Below are positions 1-10,567 of a stretch of DNA of 42,480 nt, one piece after another. The translations under genes and the position numbers were made by a program. Position 1 is the first letter of the stretch. Each line of letters begins with the position of its first letter. The notes below the pieces were generated by a model. It saw only the letters and a list, made by a program, of their open reading frames with translations, was not told where the DNA came from and did not search any database. The stretch is from Paramacrobiotus metropolitanus. Its lineage: Eukaryota > Tardigrada > Eutardigrada > Parachela > Macrobiotidae. The stretch covers positions 1 through 42,480 of the forward strand of contig NW_026570560.1 of the NCBI RefSeq assembly GCF_019649055.1. Reading direction: 5' to 3'.

Positions 1-2
1 CG

Positions 3-330
3 GAAGAAGAGGACGGTAAAGCAAACCGACCTGTCGGCACCGCTACGGTAGCCGACTCGGCAGTCCAACCGACCAAGCCAAAACGCAAGTATACAGCGGA
101 AGGTCGACTTACCTCAGTACACCGGCGCCACGGAAGTCGTAGCAGCCGACCAGGCAGTCGAACCGACTAAGCCGAAGCGGAAGTACGTACAGTCAAGAAA
201 CCGAAGCTTAACGGCACAACAGATGCTGGAGGAAACAGAAGTCGCTGAAGATGAAGCCCATAAGGAAATCCTCGAACGAATTACCGAAGGACGGGCGGAC
301 TCGAGAAACCAGTCAAAAAGCAAAACCTAA
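3..330 (+). CDS. C-terminal end of an unidentified Lys/Glu-rich protein, frame-broken, cut by the window edge
   Basis: Coding style enters the window at its left edge. The frame starting at base 3 is open to a stop at 171-173, and the next frame is open from 52 to a TAA at 328-330. Both frames carry a near-identical motif: QPTKPKRKY in the first and EPTKPKRKYV in the second. This suggests a tandem motif in one protein whose frame changes by an extra base somewhere around 95-135. The tail is charged (QQMLEETEVAEDEAHKEILER, then a Lys/Ser end). Codon style (CGA, GAC, CCG, ACT) matches the large locus that starts about 200 nt downstream, so it may be a sister gene or an upstream exon of the same gene. 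No known family is recognised. Confidence is moderate that this is coding and low on the structure. Confidence 0.45.
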
Positions 331-534
331 GACACCCAAAAACAGCAGTCACAACAGAACAGACTCAGTCATAGGGCCATAGGCAAACTAGAATAAGTTT
401 TAGGTAGCTTAACAGTATTAGATGGACCTGGTGTCGAAATGGAACTCTTCAGTTGACCGGAACATCTTCAGTTGAATGTACGGGAGTTGGTAGAATTCTA
501 ACGCCGTATTTCCTTTCCTTGACAGCAAGCAACA
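331..534 (+). other. Spacer or 5' leader with a candidate splice acceptor before the first ATG of the large locus
   Basis: No ORF here. A pyrimidine-rich run followed by TTGACAG ends about 9 nt before the ATG at 535. The same TTGACAG form closes the well-supported intron at 10716-10783. I infer a 3' splice site that joins an upstream leader exon to the ATG-containing exon. No convincing donor was chosen. Confidence 0.35.
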
Positions 535-3065
535 ATGTCAGGTCGTCACCGACACGACCCACCTTCCAGCGGATCGAATAGCGGACGTAGTGGCAGCGGA
601 TCGAACCGATCACAGCCCTACCGACTTCTTACACGAGTCATCGCTCGACATCGCGATCGGATAATTCGCGGTCGGCCACACAGACGCCCTTACCGCAGGT
701 AGATAATCTAGTGCTAACTTAACAGCTAATGTGTTAGCAGGTCTTACGGTCGGGCCCCAACGTGGAGCGATACCGCCGCAGGTTTTGCCACCGAACACAG
801 CAGTCGATACCACACTGTCGGAACCCGAGTCAAACGACTCCGGTAACGGCAGCGGACCTACATGGTCAAATGCCACCGTATCAGTGGTCGGCACCGACAA
901 CAATAGTCGGACCGACCAGCTCGGCATCAACAATGATGACCGGGCATACCGTCACCGACATGGTGTCAGGGATGGCGAACACGCCAGCAACGATTTACAT
1001 GGTACCCACAATGGCGCCAGGAATGGCTAACACAGCTGGTCCGATCTACACGACGCCCACATTGGCGCCGAGTAGTTTCCCATACACTCCACCGGCGATG
1101 CGATTTGCATCAATTCCGCCAACGTCGGGAATGCCACCCCCACAAATCGCAACGATCAGTATGGTCAACCCGGATGGCACACTTTCGCCACCAAGGCCAA
1201 TATTGCTCACGCCACCGACTTCGCCGACTCATCTCCGACCACCTGGACAACAAAGTTCCTGGATGGATCCGAATGCGACGACCCACTTAATGAACCGACT
1301 AAATCAGCACAGAGGTCAGGTCGGAGGACAGAGCCAACAAGTGCCTGTTTCGACGGCCACACAGGTCGTAACGTCGATGCCTCCACCTTTGGTGGTCGTC
1401 CAAGAAATTAACACCAACGGAAGGACCGACGAGGAACTCCGCCAACAAGCGAAATTGGCTCGTGCTCACATAGACACGATTAGCCACGCGTTGACGCAGA
1501 CTTCGCAGATGGATCCAAGCCACGCCGACTATCGAGCGGCACTATTAAATCAGCTCTCTTATAATGAGACACGGCTGAACGAGGCTACCAAGACGCTCTA
1601 TCAAAGGGAACAGCAATCCCTCCGAATCTGCCAGCAGGCAGTAGCTCGAAATGTGGCCCAGAGACTGGGAGACCCAGAACCAGACCCTTCCTCGATAACC
1701 ACACAGGTTGTCGTACCGACGTCCCAGCCAACTCCGTCGACTTCGGCAGGCCAACAAGTGCCTGGCCGAACACCGTCGTTGGAGATCGGAAAACTCCGCG
1801 TCCAGAAGGAGGAGGCCATGAAGGAGGCAATTAAACTCAGAATGAGTTACTCAAAAATCCCCCATACATCGGAGAACTACTCGGCCGAGATGGGAAGGAT
1901 AGGCCGAGAAGAACAACAACGTACCGATCAGGCCGCTCACCTGGAAAGGAAGATACGAGCCGAGGAACGGAACTTGCGCTCGTCCGGAGTCTCAGCACCG
2001 ACCACACAGGCGGTGATTGATGAGGAAATCCGGTTAGCTCGGCTGGACGCTTTAGCGCAAAAACGCGACGAATACCTCCACAGGATCGACGAGGCGAAGC
2101 AACGCCTGCCCACACTCGATCCGACTAAGGAACATCATCATCGAATTTTCCAGAGCAATCTCGAACTGATTGACCACTGGACAAAGAAATACATGGAGCA
2201 GGAGAGTGAAATCCGAGCACTCCAACCGGTGACGACCCAACCAGCGGCCGTCCCGACGAGCCAACCCCAACCGATGATGACGGTGAACGTAGGCCAAGGA
2301 TTGTTACCAATCCAGATTCCGGCTTTCCAACAGCCGACACAGCAGGTCCCACAAGAACTACCCGTATCCCCGCTCCCAACACTGCAGGAGCTACGGGCAT
2401 TCTTAAGAATGGCTGGAATAGTTGTGGAACGAATGGGCGCGGTCATGGAAGATACACAGGCCGGAACTCCTGAATGGCAAGCCCTTGAACACAACGGGAA
2501 AGTCATTCGCGATTATATGGCAGGACTTCAGTCATATTTGACTACCGGACTGCCAACAACGATGGCAGAATTGACCGTCATCCGAACAAGGATGCAGAAT
2601 GCGCAAAACCGCATCGACCGTCATCACCACCTGACCCAGAACTTGGAAGCAGCGGAACGGAGGTCGTCAGCCGCACCAACCCCTCAGATAACGGACGTAC
2701 GGGCCGCCATCGAGGTCGGAAATCGAATCCTCGACGGCATAAGAATGACGCAAGGTGGAGATTTACCAGCTATCGCCAACAGAGCTCAGATAGTCAACGA
2801 CCTCCACCGAAGCTTGCGCATCGCCCGCCAATTACTTGAACTACGTGACGGGATAACGACAGATGACCAAGCCGTCCGACTGAACATGCATTACCGAAGG
2901 ATTCAACAGATAATCCAGAGCCAGACGGGTGGAGCCGAACAACAGGTCCCCAGCTCAGGTACCATGCAATGGCACTTCAGATTGGACAGGATGACCAGAC
3001 GACAGAAGTCTGGAAAACCATCCTCGACGGCAAAGAAGCCCTCCAAGCCATCTATGGACGGATAG
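535..3065 (+). CDS. Large locus, segment 1: Ser/Pro/Thr-rich N-terminus followed by about five helical modules
   Basis: The ATG at 535 opens an Arg/Ser/Gly-rich stretch (MSGRHRHDPPSSGSNSGRSG). A one-base frame change near 620 leads into frame 0, which is open through a proposed intron (699-740) to 3065; long ORF 741-3065. After about 200 Pro/Thr/Ser/Met-rich residues come predicted alpha-helical, heptad-like modules at roughly 1412-1660, 1780-1990, 2017-2215, 2383-2640 and 2686-2920. They are separated by Gln/Pro/Thr linkers that often contain TTQ. The last 30 codons (after about 2965) look out of frame; the sense there passes to segment 2. I recognise no family. Helical repeats plus disordered linkers suggest a scaffold or structural protein, but that is inference. 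A GAG-like or virus-derived origin cannot be excluded. Confidence 0.6.
699..740 (+). other. Candidate 42-nt intron in segment 1
   Basis: CAG|GTAGAT at the left and TTAGCAG|G at the right, with a CTAAC branch-like word inside. The length is a multiple of three and it contains an in-frame TAA, so removal is needed to keep frame 0 open from 594 to 3065. It is short for an animal intron, so a decayed codon is the alternative. Confidence 0.35.
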
Positions 3066-4234
3066 CCAATGGAATCCAGAATCCCACCGACTTAGATCCA
3101 GTTCGGAAAATTAACGATCTCATAGCTCACATAGGGCTAACTGAAGATCTTACTCGGTACGGTTTGCCCACCACAGAGGTGGACAAACACCGACTCCGAA
3201 CAGCCATGGATCAGGTGAAGACGGCTGTCTTGACGGAAAAATCTCCGACCTCACCGACGGACGGCGCCCAACCGACGACGCTACCCTCGACAGCCATGGT
3301 GACTTCACCAATATCGTCGCCTCCCCCACTACCCACCACACAGGTCGATAGTGGAGCTCACCCGCCGAATACACAAGTGTTCGACCCGACACGTCTGCGG
3401 ACGCTCGAAACACTGAAACGGAGACGGGACGAAGCGACCAACCAGTCCAATACAATTAGGGAACGGATGCAGAACCTCCCAACAAGCGGAGCCGACCATC
3501 CCCAGAAGTTCCAAGTTCTGTTGAATCAGTACAAACAAGTGTCTGATAGCCTTACGGAACTCGACAAACTAATTCAGGTTGAACAACACATGATTCAACT
3601 AACCGCTACACCGCGATCGGCGAAGACCACACAGGCCTTAGCCACACCAGCTGTAGACGGCGAAAAGACATTCGCTGACGCAAAAGCCGCCGTGGAGGAG
3701 GCCAAGCAAATTCTGACAAAGGTATACGAACGTTCCCGACAAGGCTTGGAACGCTTCGCCTTGCAGAAGATAAACGACTTCACAACTCACATAGAGTTAG
3801 TCGAAAATTTGATCCGAAGCGGGATGCCACAGACGTTGGCGCATCAACAGCTAGTACAGCCAGGAGTCGAATTATTGTCGAAGCTTAATGCCGACAACCG
3901 GAGCATTCTAACCTTACCGTTGACGACGACCACACAGGCCGCAACGTCGACATTACCAGCCAAACGAAGCCAACGCCGACCAGCCGACTCCGATACGGAG
4001 ACTTCGGACGCATTACCGTCGACCTCATCGGCCATGGAAATGCACTCGGCAATGCGGAAAAGCCGCAGGGAAAAGATGGCTGGAATAATAACCGACGGGT
4101 GGAATCTACTGGAACACCTCCAGCGATCCTTTGTCAACGAGACACCGTCCGATCCTGAAACTCTTAAAGTGGCGAGACAGAAAATGAACGACCTGATGGC
4201 CTACCTGAAAAAAGGCGGACATCCTCATGGGTAA
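2969..4234 (+). CDS. Large locus, segment 2: three to four helical modules with TTQ linkers
   Basis: 421 codons, offset by one base from segment 1, with 97 nt of overlap. An ATG is available at 2969, but the module pattern simply continues from segment 1, so a one-base difference near 2965 in a single long ORF is at least as likely as a separate start. Modules lie near 2990-3235, 3405-3600, 3660-3890 and 4060-4215. Three of them share a recognisable core (KINDLIAHI, KINDFTTHI, KMNDLMAYL), which shows they are homologous repeats. Linkers contain LPTTQV, AKTTQAL and LTTTTQA. The frame ends just after an A6 run at 4209-4214 with TGA at 4232-4234. Function unknown. Confidence 0.6.
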   Translation: MALQIGQDDQTTEVWKTILDGKEALQAIYGRIANGIQNPTDLDPVRKINDLIAHIGLTEDLTRYGLPTTEVDKHRLRTAMDQVKTAVLTEKSPTSPTDGAQPTTLPSTAMVTSPISSPPPLPTTQVDSGAHPPNTQVFDPTRLRTLETLKRRRDEATNQSNTIRERMQNLPTSGADHPQKFQVLLNQYKQVSDSLTELDKLIQVEQHMIQLTATPRSAKTTQALATPAVDGEKTFADAKAAVEEAKQILTKVYERSRQGLERFALQKINDFTTHIELVENLIRSGMPQTLAHQQLVQPGVELLSKLNADNRSILTLPLTTTTQAATSTLPAKRSQRRPADSDTETSDALPSTSSAMEMHSAMRKSRREKMAGIITDGWNLLEHLQRSFVNETPSDPETLKVARQKMNDLMAYLKKGGHPHG

Positions 4235-7200
4235 AAGTGAACCAACCGAGGCCGACGAACGGCAACTCAGGTCGGTAGTCGAACGGATCACAGAGATCCT
4301 CGACGCGGAACCGGCATACTCTAAGCGGATTCCGACTCCATCGCCACCTCGCCGAGCAGCACCGACTACGACAGCGGTGATGACTCTAGTCGGCACGACA
4401 CCGATGGAAAACCCAATCGCCAACATGGATATAATCACCCAAGCTGGACAGGACCTAGCCGATATTTTCTTCCACCGACTTAGTGGAACCTTAACGGAAC
4501 AAGAGGAAACCGACCTCACCCGGATCGACCGAGCACTACGACTCGAGTTGGATTGGGCCGATACTCTAGGCTCATGGGAAATCCCACCGCCAGGTCCGAA
4601 CCGAGACCGGCTAATCGAAGCACTTCAGTCGGTGATTGACTACGTCAAACAGTACTTGGCTAACCCGAACAAAGCGGGAGCACCAGTACCAGCTCGGGAG
4701 AGAACACCTTCCCCAGTCCCATCAGTTGGACTCGACGTCGAACTTCCATTCACCGAAGCAGTTGAACAAAAAGAAGTCAACATCGGTGAAGTTGAAGATC
4801 AATACCGAGAAGCGGTCGAAGTTATGGAGAAGCTCGGAAAACAACTCCGGGAGCTCGACCCTAACAACGCTACGGAGAAACAGATGCGTGACGCCTTGGA
4901 CCAGCAGTATACTATCTGCTCAAGGCGGGTCGAAGATTTGTGGAAAGTCCTAGAAGCTAACCCACAAAGGGTTCAGCCGACCTCCACTCAGTCACAGCCG
5001 ACTACTTCACAGCAACCGCCCGAGCCCACAATGGCCGAACAGCGGGCAGAACTTGATCAGAGGTTGGCTCGTGCTAAGAAGATTGCTGCCGACTTACAAC
5101 GACAAGTCGACAGTATGGACGGAACAGATCCGACCATCCGCAACATACGGACGGCAATCGGAGATCAACTTAAGATTTCCCAGATGCACGTCCAAGACAT
5201 AGAGGCGGAGTACGACATGCTCCGACGCAAATGGATGACGGATAAGACACGTCAGGAACGACTTGAGAGATACCGGAAGGAAACGCAACAAGGCGCATCC
5301 GGTTCGCAACAGCTGAACACTTCGAGTCAGCCGACCTCGACAGCAGCTCGGATTCAGCTCCAGTCGACCTCAACAATGAGTTTGGCTCAACCGAAACCGA
5401 TGGAAATGGCCGACCGGCCCATGTCTCCGGCTACAGAAGCTCGGATTATGGAAGCCATACCGGACACGGACGAGTTGCCGAGTACGGTCGCGCCACATAT
5501 AGTCAAATTGTTGGCTCGAGTAGCGGAACTCATCACAGAGATGAGAGCCCGCAGAAATTTTTGCGTCGACAACAGTCAGGAAGCAAACGACTTGGATCGA
5601 GACATCCTGGCCTGGGGAAATAACGCTCGGTTCATACGACGACTTTGTCATCCGGACGCCCCCCAAACGACCAGGACTCGACAACACCTGATCCGTACTA
5701 CATCATGGTTGGAAACCAGGGTGAACGAGTACGAGGAGGAAAAGCAACGGGACGACGAAGAGAAGTCGACCAGCGTGGCAACAAACGCCATGGCTGAAGG
5801 TCGGTCGTCTAGGATCACAAAGATCCAGACGGCTCGGAAACCGAGCTTCGACTCAGTCCGACTTCCACCTCCGGCCCCACCAGCCAAACCCGACCTTGAA
5901 TGGATAAAAGCAGTCAACACACAGTTACTGCGAGCGGACGCTGTTATAGTCGAACTCCGAAAAATGATGGACGAAACCGACCAACGGAGTCCACAGTATT
6001 GTCAGATCGACATCAACCTCGGACACTTGGAGAACAACACCAAGGAAGCCCGATTTATCCTTCGACCAACAACAGTGTGGTCAGCTAAGAATCAGGAACG
6101 GCTACAAACATTAGTAGCCATGATTCAGTCCTTTGTAGACGACTTCTACAAACGGAAAGAAGCGGAAGGACAGAAGAAATCGAGGAGACCGCCATCCGCG
6201 AAAAAGCCAAAGGTACAACCTGTCAAACCGACACAAGTAGTTCCACCGGTGAGTCACCCAGACGAGCCGATGGACGAAGTGCCAGTCCCTCCACTTGAAG
6301 GCGATGACGAACCGATGGATACGTCGGAGGAAGTCGGAACAACAGAAGTAATCCGACCTAAGCCCCTGGAACGACCTACAACGTTACCTGGGCTCTCACA
6401 AAGAGAACCACAGAGTGAACGAACACCTGATGGTCGACTTATCCTCCAACCAGGCGGATCGAACTCACCAAAGTTTGCACGGAAGCCAAAAACGACGGAT
6501 AACGTCGAAGAGCATGGACCACGCAGGCGGCTCTTCCCGTCGAAGTCGCCATCACCAGTCCCAGTCAGGACCAAGGAACAACTCTTGGAAATCCTGAAGG
6601 CGACTCCGTCTTCCCTACCACCGGCCGAAGAGAAGCCGAGCCCGTCGCGGAAAGTGATGGGAGCAAAAGCCTTGTTTACTCCGGCCGTCCATAAGAAGCT
6701 AGTCGGCCAAGCCAAAACGCTGGACCTTCAACGGATACTCTACGAAGCACAACTTCAAGGAGGTATCCGAGATCGGACCATGACAGAAGAGCAACAGACT
6801 CAAATGGCCCAGAAGATCCATGCTACCATCCAGGATAGAGACAAAGTCCTGAGAAGGTTGGTTACTCTGAGATGCGGAAAGCAGGAGTTACGACAACTCC
6901 AGCTGGATACGAACATGATCCAGACGATTCAGCGGCTCCGCAACCCGAGCATCAACCCGGGCGCCTACACATTGGAGATTCAACCTCGGCCTGGAGAAGA
7001 GGTTACCGAGAAGATTCCGATAACAATGTCGGATAGCAGCGAAGATGAGGAGAACGCGGACAACATCGACTCCGACGACTCCATGCACCAAAAGGCAGCG
7101 GCACCTACGAAGGGATCTATACCGAAACGAGGTAGATCGCCGGTAAAGCAGATTTCGCCGACTCGATCAGCATCCCAGCCGACTAAGCTGCCAAGTCAAC

Positions 7201-8297
7201 CGACGACTGAGAAACCACCTAGGTTCTCACCTCGGAACACCCCAACGAAACCAAAGAAAACCGAAGAAGCGATGGATACAACATCCCCTTCGGAAGCGCG
7301 AGTCGGAATTATGGTCGAAACGTCACCACAAAGGGACGAACCGACCTCCGTTCACTCTGGTCCACGTCTAACAATAGACGAGTCTCGAACGAACGAGTCG
7401 ACGACCGAGTCGGGTAACATACCGACCAAACGGAGTACGGCCAAGGAGAAACCACCTCAAGACTCGTCGCGAGAATTTCATGACGACCTAGCTTTACAAC
7501 ACGTAAAGGACTTGACGAGGTTGGAACAGGACGTCTGCATCGACATGGCGTACCCAGAGGATAGGGAACTCTGGCATTCGCTGAGAATCCGACGTGCCAG
7601 TATAGTCGGAAACACCACGGAAGCTCGGCGTGACCACGACCGACTTACCGAGAAGATGGCCGACGTGATGAAACGAATGGGAGAACACTACCGAGTGGAA
7701 AGGAGTCGACCTAAAGCCCTACAAGAGGCTACGTCGACTCAGCGTAAAGTCACCGCCCCGGAACCCAAGTCGACTAAGAAGACGGTACAACCACCCGTCG
7801 TCAAAATGAAAGTTCCCCTCCGATTAGACAACCTTCTGTCCAAATTGACGATGATCTTGACGCAAGGGTCATCAACTCGGCTAATTCCGCGAAATCCCAC
7901 AAGGATAAACGGAAGGCTAAGAAGGAAGCAGCAAAACAGTCTGCCAAGCCGCAGCCGACGGAAACCCAAAAGAAACCAGTCAAGTCGGAAACCAAGGAGC
8001 CGGCCAAACCGAAGTCGGACTCCACGGTTAAGACGCCGAAGCCCAACCCGGCTAAGCGGCATAAGTCATCTGACGACTTGGATATTTCGGATGCCGGCCC
8101 ACAAAGGACCGAGCAGAAGGAGAAGGCTCAAGAACCGCACGACAAGGAGGCGGTCGAACGGAAATTTAAGGAAGTCATGGAACGAACCGGCACAAAGCCG
8201 GCTAAGACTTCAGGAGGTCGGCTACGAAACCCACCAAAACCACCGACTCCGCCTGAACAATCTCAGCCTTCAACATCCAAGCAACAGTCCGATGTAG
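4227..8297 (+). CDS. Large locus, segment 3: further helical modules, then Lys/Pro/Ser-rich tail
   Basis: 1356 codons with no stop. The ATG at 4227 overlaps the TGA of segment 2, but a one-base change in the A6 run at 4209-4214 would also fuse the two without restart. Helical modules lie near 4423-4660, 4782-4970, 5035-5255, 5480-5745, 5892-6175, 6720-6980 and 7490-7705. Between them are proline-rich linkers and acidic/Ser patches (for example SDSSEDEENADNIDSDDS near 7029). Downstream of about 7845 this frame turns Arg-rich and looks like a shadow, while the frame one base earlier reads Lys/Glu-rich sequence continuous with segment 4. The meaningful part therefore probably ends near 7845. No enzyme motif was seen. 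Nearest structural analogy is a coiled-coil or spectrin-like scaffold, by appearance only. Confidence 0.6.
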   Translation: MGKSEPTEADERQLRSVVERITEILDAEPAYSKRIPTPSPPRRAAPTTTAVMTLVGTTPMENPIANMDIITQAGQDLADIFFHRLSGTLTEQEETDLTRIDRALRLELDWADTLGSWEIPPPGPNRDRLIEALQSVIDYVKQYLANPNKAGAPVPARERTPSPVPSVGLDVELPFTEAVEQKEVNIGEVEDQYREAVEVMEKLGKQLRELDPNNATEKQMRDALDQQYTICSRRVEDLWKVLEANPQRVQPTSTQSQPTTSQQPPEPTMAEQRAELDQRLARAKKIAADLQRQVDSMDGTDPTIRNIRTAIGDQLKISQMHVQDIEAEYDMLRRKWMTDKTRQERLERYRKETQQGASGSQQLNTSSQPTSTAARIQLQSTSTMSLAQPKPMEMADRPMSPATEARIMEAIPDTDELPSTVAPHIVKLLARVAELITEMRARRNFCVDNSQEANDLDRDILAWGNNARFIRRLCHPDAPQTTRTRQHLIRTTSWLETRVNEYEEEKQRDDEEKSTSVATNAMAEGRSSRITKIQTARKPSFDSVRLPPPAPPAKPDLEWIKAVNTQLLRADAVIVELRKMMDETDQRSPQYCQIDINLGHLENNTKEARFILRPTTVWSAKNQERLQTLVAMIQSFVDDFYKRKEAEGQKKSRRPPSAKKPKVQPVKPTQVVPPVSHPDEPMDEVPVPPLEGDDEPMDTSEEVGTTEVIRPKPLERPTTLPGLSQREPQSERTPDGRLILQPGGSNSPKFARKPKTTDNVEEHGPRRRLFPSKSPSPVPVRTKEQLLEILKATPSSLPPAEEKPSPSRKVMGAKALFTPAVHKKLVGQAKTLDLQRILYEAQLQGGIRDRTMTEEQQTQMAQKIHATIQDRDKVLRRLVTLRCGKQELRQLQLDTNMIQTIQRLRNPSINPGAYTLEIQPRPGEEVTEKIPITMSDSSEDEENADNIDSDDSMHQKAAAPTKGSIPKRGRSPVKQISPTRSASQPTKLPSQPTTEKPPRFSPRNTPTKPKKTEEAMDTTSPSEARVGIMVETSPQRDEPTSVHSGPRLTIDESRTNESTTESGNIPTKRSTAKEKPPQDSSREFHDDLALQHVKDLTRLEQDVCIDMAYPEDRELWHSLRIRRASIVGNTTEARRDHDRLTEKMADVMKRMGEHYRVERSRPKALQEATSTQRKVTAPEPKSTKKTVQPPVVKMKVPLRLDNLLSKLTMILTQGSSTRLIPRNPTRINGRLRRKQQNSLPSRSRRKPKRNQSSRKPRSRPNRSRTPRLRRRSPTRLSGISHLTTWIFRMPAHKGPSRRRRLKNRTTRRRSNGNLRKSWNEPAQSRLRLQEVGYETHQNHRLRLNNLSLQHPSNSPM

Positions 8298-10567
8298 AAT
8301 CCGACCAGGCCTCGGACATTGAAGATAAGGATTCAATCTCCGACCACGGAGATGGGGATCCCTATGAAGGATTTAAAGGCGACATGAAAGAAATGTTTAA
8401 CCATGGAGCGGACACCGACGAATCCCAGTGGCCAGCTCCAGACGATGTACGTGAGCGTCTTCCGGACGAACAGCCGGAGGACCCGGTCGACACATTAATC
8501 CGCACAGTCCGCGTACATGTCGAAGTCGTCCGTAGTATTCGGAGTGCCAAGGAAAATGGCAGGGACATCTACCAATCCCTGGTACAAGACTTGTCGAATA
8601 ACATACAAGTCGAAGGCGAAACCGGAACGTGGTTAACGCATCAACTCATGATGCAAATCGTCGCCTGGACCCTCGACTATGGATTAGCAGTCGCCGTCCA
8701 CCGACAATGGGGACGGATGGCCGAACTTATCCAACCGGACCTCATCAAATCACTTAAAAGTGCAGCAGCAAGAAATGCAGACGACACACCGACTAGAATT
8801 GCACGGTGTATCGGATACATCCGGAACCCCCGCGGATCGACTCTGGTCCAAATTGCCCGTGTATACAACGTGATGTACATGGACAAGAAGGGGAACATCG
8901 ATGAAATTATCACGTATAGGATAGGCGAACGAATCGCGCTCCTGGTCGAGCAACATACTCTCCAGACGACTAACGCAGAACGCGACGTGCCAGTTCGGTA
9001 TACCGTGCCAAACTTCATACCGGAACAACATCGGCGTGAATTTAACCTCCGGATGTCTTACGTCAACACAGACAAACCTCCGGCGGGCACGGAACCGACC
9101 GAAGAATACAGTGAATCCAACGAACAACCGTCGGCTGATGCAGCCACCTTGCTGCATATAGCTCGTACGGCCGCACAGTCGTCACAAAAACGAGTACAAG
9201 CCTTAACCCGACCTCGAGCACCGCACGAACCGACAACATATGTCGGCACGGCATCGGCTCCGGCGGGACGAGCAAGCATAGCCAAACCAACTAGGAGTGC
9301 GAAGGGACGGTTTATACCGAAGGACGTACAGTCACTTCCACCGTCCTCGCCTATGGAAATTTCGCCGGAACCAGAAGACTCGACCCAACAGAAGGGAAAG
9401 TCGAAGTCGACTAAAACGAAGTCGACTAAGCCGGCTAAGAAAAAGGAACCGAAGTCATCCGAGCTGATCTCGTCATCCGAGGAAGAAACCGACGACGAAG
9501 ATTTCCGAACACCCGGAAATGGATCGCCGAAGGATGACGACGACGACGACGATGGAAACGGTAAACCCCCACCACCATCGAGCTCGGCACCGCAACAGCA
9601 GGCCGAACCGGAGATACCGGCTAAACAACCTGAAGAGAAGGATAGCGGCGACAAGGCCGACGACTCCAAGAGTAACGAAGACGATGGCGGAGTATACGTT
9701 CCTCGTCAGTACGGTAAACGAGTACCACTGACGCCCGACTCCGACCACCAGCCACTTCGTTCGGACTTTCATGAGGATATGATAGAAGTCCTACCAGACG
9801 ATATTCCCCCACTGGTCAACGTTAGGTTGAAGTATACCGGCATTAAATCGGCTTCGAAACCCAAGCCGAGTGTCTCGGAATATGACGCCGGATGGATGTA
9901 CACATTCGCCGCTCTGAAGGCCTTGGCCACACGTGGACCAAAGTTCGCCACACCAAGAATCGCCTTCAAACTCCTCCAACACTGGAAGGTAGATGAAACG
10001 GGCGATTGGCGACAACTTAGTCAGAACAACGTACGACATTACTGCGACCTCGGATACCATGCTGGGAAGCTGATACGTACATACACCAGCGGAAAGCGGA
10101 TGTATTACGAGTTCCCACCGGCTAAGAAAGACCCGGCTCCTTCAACATATGAAGGATGGATACACGCTATTGAAGCGTGCATGGAAATGTCCTGGCACCC
10201 TGATGGACTTACCCGCGGAGAAATACTCCACCAACTCATAGCGCGGTTTGAGTTCCAGTGGACATCAACGGAACCACAGCTGGTCGATCCCAAATACAAG
10301 GCCAAACCGGACACGATTGCCGGACGGAAAAAGTACTCCCTGGACGACGAACTAGAATTCGTCATATCGAAGGCACTCTACCAACAACGATTCGCCACTA
10401 ACACCGATAAAACCCAAGGCGGCCAACGGTTTATCGCCTTAAACCCATCAAATCACCGACATGGACATTTACCGAAGGAACGACCGACCTCGGCACAATC
10501 GACCGAGTTGGCCGACTCGCACCAAGCAAGTCGGCTTGGGTCGCCAGAAGCACCTACACGGGAATGA
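7850..10567 (+). CDS. Large locus, segment 4: helical globular region, charged linker, two candidate winged-helix segments
   Basis: The frame is open from before 7850 (DDLDARVINSANSAKSHKDK) to TGA at 10565-10567; the first ATG inside is at 8078. After a Lys-rich stretch, a helical region of about 190 residues spans 8488-9060 (for example WLTHQLMMQIVAWTLDYGLA). A Lys/Ser/Thr run resembling a nuclear localisation signal follows at 9391-9460, then an acidic block with seven Asp near 9535. Two compact segments at about 9878-10130 and 10150-10445 have the helix-helix-helix-hairpin spacing of winged-helix folds (LIRTYTSGKRMYYEF would be the wing). This is inferred from pattern, not homology. Nuclear or DNA-associated function is therefore possible. 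The frame changes again between about 10460 and 10567, where exon 10461-10715 takes over. Confidence 0.55.
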   Translation, partial: DDLDARVINSANSAKSHKDKRKAKKEAAKQSAKPQPTETQKKPVKSETKEPAKPKSDSTVKTPKPNPAKRHKSSDDLDISDAGPQRTEQKEKAQEPHDKEAVERKFKEVMERTGTKPAKTSGGRLRNPPKPPTPPEQSQPSTSKQQSDVESDQASDIEDKDSISDHGDGDPYEGFKGDMKEMFNHGADTDESQWPAPDDVRERLPDEQPEDPVDTLIRTVRVHVEVVRSIRSAKENGRDIYQSLVQDLSNNIQVEGETGTWLTHQLMMQIVAWTLDYGLAVAVHRQWGRMAELIQPDLIKSLKSAAARNADDTPTRIARCIGYIRNPRGSTLVQIARVYNVMYMDKKGNIDEIITYRIGERIALLVEQHTLQTTNAERDVPVRYTVPNFIPEQHRREFNLRMSYVNTDKPPAGTEPTEEYSESNEQPSADAATLLHIARTAAQSSQKRVQALTRPRAPHEPTTYVGTASAPAGRASIAKPTRSAKGRFIPKDVQSLPPSSPMEISPEPEDSTQQKGKSKSTKTKSTKPAKKKEPKSSELISSSEEETDDEDFRTPGNGSPKDDDDDDDGNGKPPPPSSSAPQQQAEPEIPAKQPEEKDSGDKADDSKSNEDDGGVYVPRQYGKRVPLTPDSDHQPLRSDFHEDMIEVLPDDIPPLVNVRLKYTGIKSASKPKPSVSEYDAGWMYTFAALKALATRGPKFATPRIAFKLLQHWKVDETGDWRQLSQNNVRHYCDLGYHAGKLIRTYTSGKRMYYEFPPAKKDPAPSTYEGWIHAIEACMEMSWHPDGLTRGEILHQLIARFEFQWTSTEPQLVDPKYKAKPDTIAGRKKYSLDDELEFVISKALYQQRFATNTDKTQGGQRFIALNPSNHRHGHLPKERPTSAQSTELADSHQASRLGSPEAPTRE

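Noticed and set aside
1585-2506. Many minus-strand ORFs under the large locus
   Set aside because: They are antisense shadows caused by the CGA/GAC codon bias of the plus-strand genes.
4209-4215. A6-G run as a programmed -1 frameshift site
   Set aside because: In the frame actually used the run is read AAA AAA GGC, the shift needed is +1, and the canonical heptamer phase would put a TGA in the zero frame.
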